Origin: an uncultured Lachnospiraceae bacterium
Lineage (GTDB): Bacteria > Bacillota_A > Clostridia > Lachnospirales > Lachnospiraceae
DNA: 24,047 bases
Assembly (NCBI GenBank): GCA_910587905.1
Contig: CAJUOF010000189.1
Span: forward strand, 1-24,047
Direction: 5' to 3'
Of this stretch, positions 17,244-24,047 are shown piece by piece. The notes under the pieces were generated by a model. That model made no database searches. It saw nothing but the letters and a program-made list of their open reading frames with translations, and was not told the origin of the DNA. The position numbers were made by a program, and so were the translations under genes. Position 1 is the stretch's first letter; each line of letters begins with the position of its first letter.

Positions 17244-18989
17244 ATGTCAGATATTTACCGCAGCAAGACCATGGACCAGATGGAAGAGGGCGACGTGGGA
17301 AAGGAGCTTCGGATCGCCGGATGGGTGGAAAATATCCGGGACCACGGCGGCGTGTCCTTCCTTGACCTGCGAGACATGTACGGAGTCATGCAGGTGGTGC
17401 TCAGGGACACGGAGCTTTTAAAGGGAATCCGCAAGGAGGAATGTATTTCCGTGGAGGGCCTGGTGGAGCACAGGGACGAGGAAACCTATAATCCCAAGAT
17501 TCCCACGGGAACCATTGAGCTGGAGGCCCACAGGATTGACATTCTCGGAAAGGTCTACCGGGACCTTCCCTTTGAAGTGGCGGCCTCCAAGGAGATTCGG
17601 GAGGATGTCCGTTTAAAATACCGGTATCTGGACCTCCGAAACCACAAGGTGAAGGAGAACATCATATTCCGCTCCCAGGTGATCAATTATTTGAGGGAAA
17701 AGATGACGGAGATGGGGTTTTTGGAGATTCAGACGCCGATCCTGTGCGCGTCCTCCCCGGAGGGGGCCAGGGATTACATCGTTCCCTCCAGAAAATACAA
17801 GGGAAAATTTTATGCCCTGCCCCAGGCGCCACAGCAGTATAAACAGCTCCTGATGGCTTCCGGGTTTGACAAATATTTCCAGATCGCTCCCTGTTTCCGG
17901 GACGAGGACGCCCGGGCGGACCGTTCACCGGGAGAATTTTACCAGCTTGATTTCGAGATGAGCTTTGCCACGGAGGAGGACGTGTTCCGGGTCGGCGAGG
18001 AAGTGCTCACGGCCACCTTTAAAAAGTTTGCGCCGGAGGGCTTCTCCGTCACGGAAGCGCCCTATCCGGTATTCAGCTACAGGGAGGCCATGACTCAGTT
18101 CGGAACGGATAAGCCGGACCTCAGGAACCCGCTGCGCATCCTCGACGTGACGGAATTCTTCCAGAGATGCTCCTTCAAGCCTTTCCACAAAAAGACGGTG
18201 CGGGCCATCAGGGTCCATGCGGACCTTTCCAAGGGATTCCACGAGAAACTGCTTAAATTTGCCCAGTCGATCGGCATGGGGGGACTTGGCTATCTGGACG
18301 TGAAGGAGGACCTCTCCTACAAGGGTCCCATTGACAAATTCATTCCTGACGAGATGAAGGGGGAGCTGGCGGAGCTGGCGGGACTCTCGGGCGGCGACGT
18401 GATCTTCTTCATCGCCGACAATGAGGAACGGGCTTCCAAATATGCGGGCCAGATCCGAAACGAGCTGGGGGCCCGCCTGGATTTGCTTGAAAAGAACGCC
18501 TACCGGTTCTGCTATATCAATGACTTCCCCATGTACGAGCTGGACGAGGAGACGAAAAAGATCGGCTTCACCCACAACCCGTTCTCCATGCCCCAGGGTG
18601 GTCTGGAAGCCTTAAACACCAAGGAGCCTCTGGAAATTTTGGCCTGCCAGTACGATATCGTCTGCAACGGTGTGGAGCTCTCCTCCGGCGCAGTGAGGAA
18701 TCATGACATGGACATCATGGAGAAGGCCTTCGAGATTGCGGGTTACGACAAGGCGACTTTGGAAAGCAAGTTCGGAGCCCTTTACCATGCGTTCCAGTTT
18801 GGTGCTCCGCCCCATGCGGGTATGGCTCCCGGTGTGGACCGGATGATCATGCTGCTTCGGAACGAGGAAAACATCCGTGAGGTTATCGCCTTCCCCATGA
18901 GCGGAACGGCTCAGGATCTCATGTGCGGCGCCCCGAACGAGGTGACGGAGCAGCAGCTTCGGGAAGTGCATATCAGGGTGAGGGATTGA
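17244..18989 (+). CDS. aspS: Aspartyl-tRNA synthetase, bacterial type, probably non-discriminating
   Basis: 581 residues, the normal length for bacterial AspRS with its inserted GAD domain. GGAG at 17231-17234 precedes ATG 17244. The N-terminal OB-fold anticodon-binding domain is followed by the class II catalytic core. Motif 2 is CFRDEDARADRSPGEFYQLD starting at Cys217, and motif 3 is GVDRMIMLL at 530-538, with FPMSGTAQD near the end. It joins Asp to tRNA-Asp. In the anticodon domain it has His34 in IRDHGG. As I recall, discriminating enzymes such as that of E. coli have Leu there, and His is found in non-discriminating enzymes that also charge tRNA-Asn for GatCAB amidation. The Asn-type specifier of the leader fits this. 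The non-discriminating call is an inference. Confidence 0.97.
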   Translation: MSDIYRSKTMDQMEEGDVGKELRIAGWVENIRDHGGVSFLDLRDMYGVMQVVLRDTELLKGIRKEECISVEGLVEHRDEETYNPKIPTGTIELEAHRIDILGKVYRDLPFEVAASKEIREDVRLKYRYLDLRNHKVKENIIFRSQVINYLREKMTEMGFLEIQTPILCASSPEGARDYIVPSRKYKGKFYALPQAPQQYKQLLMASGFDKYFQIAPCFRDEDARADRSPGEFYQLDFEMSFATEEDVFRVGEEVLTATFKKFAPEGFSVTEAPYPVFSYREAMTQFGTDKPDLRNPLRILDVTEFFQRCSFKPFHKKTVRAIRVHADLSKGFHEKLLKFAQSIGMGGLGYLDVKEDLSYKGPIDKFIPDEMKGELAELAGLSGGDVIFFIADNEERASKYAGQIRNELGARLDLLEKNAYRFCYINDFPMYELDEETKKIGFTHNPFSMPQGGLEALNTKEPLEILACQYDIVCNGVELSSGAVRNHDMDIMEKAFEIAGYDKATLESKFGALYHAFQFGAPPHAGMAPGVDRMIMLLRNEENIREVIAFPMSGTAQDLMCGAPNEVTEQQLREVHIRVRD

Positions 18990-19017
18990 CTTATTTGTAT
19001 TTTTGGAGGAAACGCGG

Positions 19018-19485
19018 ATGAGGCGGAGTGACAGAGAGTTAAAAGACAAGAAACAGATCATTGAGGTCATAAAGAAATGCGATGTGTGCCGGCTGGCACT
19101 CAACGATGGGGGCTATCCCTATATCCTGCCCTTAAATTTCGGGATGGAGGAAAAAGACGGGCAGATCATTTTGTATTTTCACGGGGCCGCGGAGGGAAAA
19201 AAACATGAGCTGATCTCAGAGGACAACCGGGCCGCTTTCGAGATGGACTGCTCCCACGAGCTGGTGCTCACGGAGGGGAAGGACGGCTGCTCCTGTACGA
19301 TGAAATATGAGAGCGTCATCGGGCGGGGCAGGATCGAGCCGGTCCCGGAGGAAGAAAAATATGGGGCGCTGTGCGCACTGATGGGGCATTATCACAAAGA
19401 AGAGCATACCTTTAACCAGACGATCATGCCCCGGACGGCGGTTTTCCGTCTGGTGGTGGAGCAGATGAGCGGGAAAACCAGGTAA
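19018..19485 (+). CDS. Pyridoxamine 5'-phosphate oxidase-like (NimA-type) flavin-binding protein
   Basis: 155 residues from ATG 19018, which follows GGAGGA at 19005-19010 at a seven-base gap; an in-frame TTG at 19003 is less likely. The sequence matches the small split-barrel FMN-binding family: the N-terminus MRRSDRELKDKKQIIEVIKK, then CRLALNDGGYPYILPLNFG, the strand YFHGAAEGKKHELI, and a late HYHKEEHTF. Members bind FMN or related flavins and are often annotated as nitroimidazole-resistance-like or pyridoxamine oxidase-like, though the true substrate is usually unknown. It lies 28 bases after aspS with no visible promoter between, so it is probably expressed from the same T-box leader. A functional link with AspRS is not obvious. 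Confidence 0.88.
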   Translation: MRRSDRELKDKKQIIEVIKKCDVCRLALNDGGYPYILPLNFGMEEKDGQIILYFHGAAEGKKHELISEDNRAAFEMDCSHELVLTEGKDGCSCTMKYESVIGRGRIEPVPEEEKYGALCALMGHYHKEEHTFNQTIMPRTAVFRLVVEQMSGKTR

Positions 19486-19499
19486 CAGGAGATCCCCCC

Positions 19500-19528
19500 T
19501 TGACACCCGGAAAGAAACGTGCTATACT
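19500..19528 (+). promoter_or_regulatory. Promoter of the trp operon
   Basis: TTGACA at 19500-19505 and TATACT at 19523-19528 are separated by exactly 17 bases. They begin 14 bases after the stop of the flavin-binding protein gene and directly precede the Trp T-box leader. This is the only strong promoter-like sequence seen upstream of trpE. Confidence 0.85.
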
Positions 19529-19539
19529 TTGAAAAAATT

Positions 19540-19866
19540 TAAAATTTCCATAAGCCAAACCGTTGAAGCGGAGATAACGGCGATGATGCCTTTACAGAGA
19601 GCCTGCGATGCTGAGAGTCAGGTAAGAAACAAGTTGTCAAATGGACCGCCGAGGGTGCAGTCAAATGTGAGATCCCGGGAGATGAGGGTTTTACAGAGTA
19701 TTCTGCAACGTGGGGCATACGTTAGTTGCCGGGGATATGCTGGTATCCCGCTAAGAGCACGGGTCATGCCGTGAATTCAAGGTGGCACCGCGGATCGTAT
19801 CGGATTTTATCAAGATATGTGATTCGTCCTTGACAGAGTGTATCATTCTGTCAGGGGCGTTTTTTT
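19540..19866 (+). promoter_or_regulatory. T-box riboswitch leader of the trp operon, Trp (UGG) specifier
   Basis: The T-box sequence AAGGTGGCACCGCGG is at 19779-19793. Stem I contains the GGCGATGA base, the AG-bulge region CAGAGAGCC with its partner GCTGAGAGTCAGG, and a 3' strand ending AAATGGACCGCC, giving specifier TGG at 19642-19644 followed by A. Trp is the expected amino acid given trpE-G-D-C downstream. Uncharged tRNA-Trp would prevent formation of the terminator that follows. The leader is long (over 320 bases), with a large middle region between stem I and the T-box. Confidence 0.95.
19825..19866 (+). terminator. T-box-controlled intrinsic terminator of the trp leader
   Basis: CGTCCTTGACAGA (19825-19837) pairs with TCTGTCAGGGGCG (19847-19859), with one G-U pair and one mismatch-prone position. 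A run of seven T follows at 19860-19866. It lies ~30 bases after the T-box sequence, as expected for the regulated terminator. Confidence 0.93.
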
Positions 19867-19868
19867 AT

Positions 19869-20036
19869 GCACACGGGCGCAAAAGGAAGTCTGCTGCTGA
19901 TGCAGCATGCGCCCGGTGCGGCGAGTAGGGAAAGAAAACGCTTCCCTACTCGATTATCCGCACAGGCTCGTGCAGAGGGAGTAGCCGCTAAGGCGGCGCA
20001 CGAGCCGCGCGGCGGTCGGGGGCTGAGGCCCCGACC
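19869..20036 (+). other. Array of four consecutive hairpins between trp terminator and repeat element
   Basis: No convincing gene is present. Four strong inverted repeats follow one another. GCACACGGGCGCA/TGCGCCCGGTGC (19869-19919) encloses TGCTGC/GCAGCA. CGAGTAGGGAA/TTCCCTACTCG (19922-19952) is a perfect 11-base stem. GGCTCGTGC/GCACGAGCC (19965-20006) encloses GCCGC/GCGGC. GGTCGGGG/CCCCGACC (20014-20036) has a seven-base loop. None has a T-run, so they are not ordinary terminators. They may form a structured RNA segment or a chromosomal repeat; the sequence alone does not say which. Confidence 0.75.
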
Positions 20037-20058
20037 GAAAGGAACACGGATGCCCACG

Positions 20059-20268
20059 GGTAATTGCGCCCCTCAAACAGGATGAAGATTCTGACGATTG
20101 CTTCCAGGAAAAGCCCTCTGCGCCATGGAGATGAGACCATGGAAAGCAGGAGGGCCCAATCCCTCCTGCTTTCCGTGCTTATGGGCTCATTGGAATGTTT
20201 GGCGCAGCAGGCTTTGGATGGAATCAATCGTCGGAATCTGATCCGAAATTTGACATTGCGCAATTACC
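20059..20268. repeat. MITE-like palindromic element, copy 1
   Basis: 210 bases with perfect 11-base terminal inverted repeats (GGTAATTGCGC at 20059-20069, complement at 20258-20268). The whole element is a long imperfect palindrome: 20086-20100 pairs with 20225-20239 at 14 of 15 positions, and the centre is a perfect 14-base arm (20141-20154 with 20161-20174) around a six-base loop. It aligns along its full length with the reverse complement of the element at 22320-22527. No transposase or obvious target duplication is seen. It lies between the Trp T-box and trpE, so the trp mRNA must carry it. Confidence 0.88.
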
Positions 20269-20299
20269 TGAGTGGAAGAATGCCGGGAGGAGGAAGACC

Positions 20300-21766
20300 A
20301 TGAAATTTTTACCGGAGCTGGATGAGGTCAGGAGGATTGCAGCCACGGGAGAATACCGGGTGCTGCCGGTGAGCTGCGAGATCCTGTCGGATTTCATCAC
20401 ACCCATGGAGACCATGAGGATTCTGAAGAACGTGTCCGCCCACTGCTACATGCTGGAGTCGGCCCGGGCGGATGACAAATGGGGGCGCTACACCTTTCTG
20501 GGTTTTGACCCGAAGATGGAGATCACCTGTGTGGACGGGGAGATGAGGGTCGGCAGCCTGACGTTCCGGACGGAGGATCCATCCGGGTGCCTCCGCCAGA
20601 TCCTGGCCGACCACAGGAGCCCCCGCTTTGCATACCTTCCCCCTTTTACGGGAGGACTGGTCGGTTACTTTTCCTATGATTATCTGGGTTACAGAGAGCC
20701 TTCTGTCAGAGGGCGGGCAGAGGATACGGAGGCCTTTAAGGACGTGGACCTGATGCTCTTTGACAAGGTGATCGCCTTTGACAATGTGAGGCAGAAAATC
20801 ATTCTCATGGCAAACATGTCCCTGGAGGACGTGGAGGCGGGATACAATAAGGCGGTCATGGAGCTTGAGCAGCTTGCAGGGCTGCTGCGGCACGGCGCAA
20901 AAAAGGAGGAGGAGGCCGGACATCTGGAGGGGGAGGTCACGCCCCTTTTCGACCGGGAGCAGTTCTGCGCCATGGTGGAGCGGGCCAGACACCATATCCG
21001 GGAGGGCGACATCTTCCAGATCGTGCTCTCCAACCGGCTGAGCGCCCCCTTTACCGGCAGCCTGTTAAACACCTACCGCATCCTCCGGACGCTGAATCCC
21101 TCGCCCTACATGTTTTATTTTTCCGGCACGGACGTGGAGGTGGCGGGGGCTTCCCCGGAGACCCTGGTCCGGCTGGAGGACGGCGTGCTGCACACCTTTC
21201 TCCTGGCGGGGACCAGGCCGAGGGGCGGGAACCACGAGGAGGATCAGGCGCTGGAGCGGGAGCTTCTGGCGGACGAGAAGGAGCTTGCCGAGCACAACAT
21301 GCTGGTGGACTTGGGGCGGAACGACTTGGGAAAGATCAGCAGGTTCGGGACGGTTCGGGTGGAAAAGCTGCACTCAATCGAACGTTTTTCCCACGTGATG
21401 CACATCGGCTCCACCGTGCGGGGGGAGATCCGGGAGGAGTGCGACGCCCTGGACGCCATCGAGGCGGTCCTGCCGGCGGGAACCCTTTCCGGCGCACCCA
21501 AGATCAGGGCCTGCCAGCTTATCGGGGAGCTGGAAAACAACAAGAGGGGAATCTACGGCGGTGCGATCGGATACATTGATTTTGCGGGAAATATGGACAC
21601 CTGCATCGCCATCCGGATCGCCTACAAGAAAAACGGCCGGGTGTTCGTGCGGTCGGGGGCGGGGATCGTGGCCGATTCCGTTCCGGAAAAGGAATTCGAG
21701 GAGTGCATCAACAAGGCGAAGGCCGTGGTGAACGCGCTGAAGCTTGCGAAGGAGGCGGACGCATGA
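20300..21766 (+). CDS. trpE: Anthranilate synthase component I
   Basis: 489 residues. ATG 20300 follows GGGAGGAGG at 20285-20293. The frame stays open upstream to 20195 inside the repeat element, but that extension has no family resemblance. The enzyme makes anthranilate from chorismate, the first step of tryptophan synthesis, using ammonia supplied by TrpG. Visible landmarks are MLES at 51-54 in the N-terminal tryptophan feedback-site region (usually LLES), NPSPYMFYF, GTRPRG, LVDLGRNDLG, and GTLSGAPKIRA in the chorismate-binding core. The length is normal for TrpE. Expression should depend on the Trp T-box upstream. The stop overlaps the trpG start as ATGA, so the two subunits are probably made in equal amounts. 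Confidence 0.97.
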   Translation: MKFLPELDEVRRIAATGEYRVLPVSCEILSDFITPMETMRILKNVSAHCYMLESARADDKWGRYTFLGFDPKMEITCVDGEMRVGSLTFRTEDPSGCLRQILADHRSPRFAYLPPFTGGLVGYFSYDYLGYREPSVRGRAEDTEAFKDVDLMLFDKVIAFDNVRQKIILMANMSLEDVEAGYNKAVMELEQLAGLLRHGAKKEEEAGHLEGEVTPLFDREQFCAMVERARHHIREGDIFQIVLSNRLSAPFTGSLLNTYRILRTLNPSPYMFYFSGTDVEVAGASPETLVRLEDGVLHTFLLAGTRPRGGNHEEDQALERELLADEKELAEHNMLVDLGRNDLGKISRFGTVRVEKLHSIERFSHVMHIGSTVRGEIREECDALDAIEAVLPAGTLSGAPKIRACQLIGELENNKRGIYGGAIGYIDFAGNMDTCIAIRIAYKKNGRVFVRSGAGIVADSVPEKEFEECINKAKAVVNALKLAKEADA

Positions 21767-22356
21767 TCTTGCTGATCGACAATTACGACAGCTTTTCCTA
21801 CAATCTTTACCAGATGGTGGGCGAGATGGAGCCGGACATCCGTGTTATCCGCAACGACGAGCGGACAGTGGAGGAGATCCGGGAGATGAGGCCGGACCGC
21901 ATTATCCTCTCCCCCGGCCCCGGCAGGCCGGAGGATGCGGGCGTCACCATGGAAGCCGCCCTGGTGCTGGGGAAGGAGATCCCCACCCTCGGCGTCTGCC
22001 TGGGACACCAGGCGATCTGTGCGGCCTTCGGCGGGGTGGTCACCTATGCGAAGCGGCTGATGCACGGCAAGCAGTCGGAGGTCCGGCTTGACCGGTCCTG
22101 TCCGCTGTTTGCGGGCTGTCCCGAGCGAGTTCTCGTGGCCAGGTATCATTCCCTGGCGGCCGATGCGGATGCCATTCCGGACTGCCTTGCGGTCACCGCC
22201 GTCACGGAGGACGGCGAGGTGATGGCGGTGCGGCACAGACAGTATCCCATTTTCGGCGTCCAGTTCCATCCGGAATCCATTATGACGCCGGACGGAAAAA
22301 GGATGCTTGAAAATTTCCGGGCAATTGCGAAATGTGAAATCGAGAGAATATTCTGA
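21763..22356 (+). CDS. trpG: Anthranilate synthase component II, glutamine amidotransferase
   Basis: 197 residues from ATG 21763, which overlaps the trpE stop and has GGAGG at 21751-21755. This class I glutaminase releases ammonia for TrpE. The triad is complete: Cys79 in GVCLGHQ, and His169 and Glu171 in VQFHPES. The start of the protein (MILLIDNYDSFSYNLYQ) is canonical. The C-terminus is odd. From codon 187 the coding sequence lies inside the palindromic element at 22320-22527, so the last 11 residues (AIAKCEIERIF) and the stop codon come from the inserted repeat. The catalytic part ends before this, so activity is probably kept. Confidence 0.97.
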   Translation: MILLIDNYDSFSYNLYQMVGEMEPDIRVIRNDERTVEEIREMRPDRIILSPGPGRPEDAGVTMEAALVLGKEIPTLGVCLGHQAICAAFGGVVTYAKRLMHGKQSEVRLDRSCPLFAGCPERVLVARYHSLAADADAIPDCLAVTAVTEDGEVMAVRHRQYPIFGVQFHPESIMTPDGKRMLENFRAIAKCEIERIF

Positions 22357-22527
22357 CAATATGTCCGTCCAAAGCCTGCAGCGCCAAGCGTTCCGGCAAG
22401 CCCAGAAACGCAGAAGTCACTCGGGATTGGCCCCTCCTGCCTTCCCTGGTCTTGCCTCCACGGCGCAGAGGGCTTTTCCCGGAAATATTGCCAGAATATT
22501 CGACAAATTTTGAGTTTCGCAATTGCC
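22320..22527. repeat. MITE-like palindromic element, copy 2
   Basis: 208 bases with perfect 13-base terminal inverted repeats (GGCAATTGCGAAA at 22320-22332, complement at 22515-22527). It aligns with the reverse complement of copy 1; shared blocks include GTCCAAAGCCTGC near 22369 and GGCGCAGAGGGCTTTTCC near 22459. Like copy 1 it can fold on itself over most of its length, though its centre is more diverged. It overlaps the end of trpG and fills most of the 202-base gap before trpD. No target duplication is evident. It is probably an old, immobile insertion. Confidence 0.88.
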
Positions 22528-22558
22528 AGTTAAAGCTTTCATAAAGGAGAGATAGGTT

Positions 22559-23590
22559 ATGATCAAAGAGGCGATCGTTAAAATCGTGAACAAGGGGGAC
22601 CTCACCTACGACGAGGCCTACACGGTGATGAATGAGATCATGAGCGGGGAAACTTCCCCGACGCAGAATGCGGCCTTCCTTGCGGCCCTGTCGACAAAGA
22701 GCGCCAGGGCGGAGACCACGGACGAGATCGCAGGCTGCGCTGCGGCCATGAGGGCCCACGCCACCAAGGTGGAGACCGGCATGGAGCTGTTCGAGATCGT
22801 GGGCACCGGCGGGGACAATGCCGGGAGCTTCAACATTTCCACCACCTCCGCCCTGGTGGCGGCGGCGGGCGGGGTCCGGGTGGCAAAGCACGGCAACCGG
22901 GCCGCTTCCTCCCAGTGCGGGACTGCAGACTGCCTGGAGGCCCTCGGCGTGAACATCCGCCAGAGCCCGGCGAAATGCCGGGAGCTTTTGGAGCAGGTGG
23001 GGATGTGCTTCTTCTTTGCCCAGGAATACCATACCTCCATGAAATACGTGGGCGCCATCCGGAGGGAGCTGGGTTTCCGCACGGTCTTCAATATCCTGGG
23101 GCCCCTCACCAATCCGGGCTCCCCCTCCATGCAGCTCCTCGGCGTGTACGACGATTACCTGGTGGAGCCCCTGGCCCAGGTGCTGGTGAGTCTCGGCGTG
23201 AGAAAGGGCATGGTGGTGTACGGGCAGGATAAGCTGGACGAGATTTCGCTGAGTGCGCCGACGAAGGTCTGCGAGATCCGGGACGGCTGGTTCCGATCCT
23301 CGGTCATCACGCCGGAGGAATTCGGCTTTGCGCGCTGCGCGAAGGAGGAGCTTAAGGGCGGCTCGCCGCAGGAGAACGCGAAGATCACGCTGGCGGTCCT
23401 GAAGGGAGAGCCGGGGCACAAGAGAAATGCGGTCCTGATGAATGCGGGGGCGTCCCTCTACATCGGGGGAAAGGCCGGAAGCATGAGAGAAGGCATTTCG
23501 CTGGCGGAGAAGCTGATCGATTCGGGAAAAGCCCTGGAGACGCTGGAGCGGCTGATCCAGGTCAGCAACCGGCCGGACCCGGAAGAATAG
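22559..23590 (+). CDS. trpD: Anthranilate phosphoribosyltransferase
   Basis: 343 residues, normal length. ATG 22559 is preceded by AAGGAGA at 22544-22550. The enzyme joins anthranilate to phosphoribosyl pyrophosphate, the second step of the pathway. The N-terminal helical domain is followed by the PRPP-binding motif GTGGDN (82-87), NISTTSALVAA, and KHGNR at 110-114 with SSQCGTAD. NILGPLTNP and GxDxLDE-like (GQDKLDEIS) motifs appear later. It is separated from trpG by the second palindromic element, while trpC follows after 13 bases. Its expression therefore depends on transcription through that hairpin unless a promoter lies within the element; none is obvious. Confidence 0.97.
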   Translation: MIKEAIVKIVNKGDLTYDEAYTVMNEIMSGETSPTQNAAFLAALSTKSARAETTDEIAGCAAAMRAHATKVETGMELFEIVGTGGDNAGSFNISTTSALVAAAGGVRVAKHGNRAASSQCGTADCLEALGVNIRQSPAKCRELLEQVGMCFFFAQEYHTSMKYVGAIRRELGFRTVFNILGPLTNPGSPSMQLLGVYDDYLVEPLAQVLVSLGVRKGMVVYGQDKLDEISLSAPTKVCEIRDGWFRSSVITPEEFGFARCAKEELKGGSPQENAKITLAVLKGEPGHKRNAVLMNAGASLYIGGKAGSMREGISLAEKLIDSGKALETLERLIQVSNRPDPEE

Positions 23591-23603
23591 GAGGAGACAG
23601 CAT

Positions 23604-24047
23604 ATGACGATCCTTGACGAGCTGGCCGGATATGCCAGGGAACGGGTAAGACAGGCAAAACAGAGGATTTCGGAGGAGGACCTTGAGAGGAGGGCCTTTG
23701 CGCTTCCAAGGGGAGGGTTCGCCTTTGAAAAGGCCCTCGGGAAGCCGGGAATCTCCTTCATCTGCGAGTGTAAACGGGCGTCGCCCTCCAAAGGGCTGAT
23801 CGCACCGGACTTCCCCTATCTGCAGATTGCGGTGGAATATGAGGCGGCGGGGGCGGACGGCATCTCCGTGCTCACCGAGCCGAAGTGGTTCCTGGGAAAG
23901 GATAAATACCTGCAGGAGATCGCAGAACGGGTGTCCGTCCCCTGTCTGCGGAAGGATTTCACGGTGGATGCCTACATGATCTATGAGGCGAAGCTCCTGG
24001 GCGCCTCGGCCGTCCTCCTGATCTGCTCGATCCTCGGGGAGGAGGAG
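23604..24047 (+). CDS. trpC: Indole-3-glycerol phosphate synthase (partial, 3' end beyond window)
   Basis: 148 codons are visible of a protein usually ~260 long; the window edge cuts the gene. AGGAGGAG at 23589-23596 overlaps the trpD stop and precedes ATG 23604. The enzyme closes the indole ring of carboxyphenylamino-deoxyribulose phosphate. Motifs present are FICECKRASPSKG, with the catalytic Lys of the first barrel strand, ADGISVLTEPKWFLG, and PCLRKDF, with the second active-site Lys. The gene order trpE-G-D-C suggests trpF, trpB and trpA follow beyond the edge. Confidence 0.96.
   Translation, partial: MTILDELAGYARERVRQAKQRISEEDLERRAFALPRGGFAFEKALGKPGISFICECKRASPSKGLIAPDFPYLQIAVEYEAAGADGISVLTEPKWFLGKDKYLQEIAERVSVPCLRKDFTVDAYMIYEAKLLGASAVLLICSILGEEE

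Noticed and set aside
20195..20299. N-terminal extension of trpE into the repeat element
   Set aside because: The extension lies mostly in the palindromic element and does not resemble TrpE. ATG 20300 has a strong ribosome site.
22307..22513. Small + strand open frame of 68 codons within the second element
   Set aside because: It overlaps trpG out of frame and consists of element sequence, with no ribosome site for its start.
22280..23791. A 503-codon open frame on the minus strand across the end of trpG, the second palindromic element, trpD and the start of trpC
   Set aside because: It is antisense to canonical trp genes with clear motifs, has no family resemblance and arises from GC-rich codon bias plus the open frame through the repeat.

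Overview
The window reads as chromosomal DNA of a Gram-positive anaerobe of the class Clostridia, most likely a Lachnospiraceae gut bacterium. The grounds are GC-rich coding with strong GGAGG-type ribosome sites, T-box leaders on aspS and trp, an LplB/LplC-type sugar transporter beside a YesM/YesN-type two-component pair, and family-typical protein sequences. The assignment to family is an inference. All convincing genes are on the + strand.

Region 1 (start to about 16.8 kb) is one tightly packed glycan-use locus with overlaps or very short gaps between genes. In order it holds the end of a solute-binding protein, two sugar ABC permeases, an exported GH2 lipoprotein, a lipoprotein with two copies of an unrecognised ~150-residue module, an AraC-type response regulator, its sensor kinase, a cytoplasmic GH38 alpha-mannosidase, a 1330-residue surface protein with six more copies of the module, and an MsmX/UgpC-type ATPase. 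The likely logic is: the surface module proteins and GH2 enzyme meet a glycan outside the cell, the transporter imports the fragments using the locus's own ATPase, GH38 trims alpha-mannose inside, and the kinase/regulator pair controls the operon. The module family is the best candidate here for something undescribed. The GH2 enzyme may carry a related stretch, and it has Cys-Glu where GH2 enzymes normally have Asn-Glu.

Region 2 (16.8-19.5 kb) is a promoter, a T-box leader, aspS and a small flavin-binding protein gene. The T-box appears to read Asn (AAC), not Asp, and the synthetase has the His associated with non-discriminating AspRS. This suggests an enzyme that also charges tRNA-Asn for amidation.

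Region 3 (19.5 kb to the end) is a tryptophan operon: promoter, Trp T-box (UGG), terminator, a four-hairpin segment, then trpE-trpG-trpD-trpC, with trpC cut by the window edge. Two ~210-bp palindromic elements with terminal inverted repeats, in opposite orientations, bracket trpEG. The second one supplies the last 11 codons and the stop of trpG.
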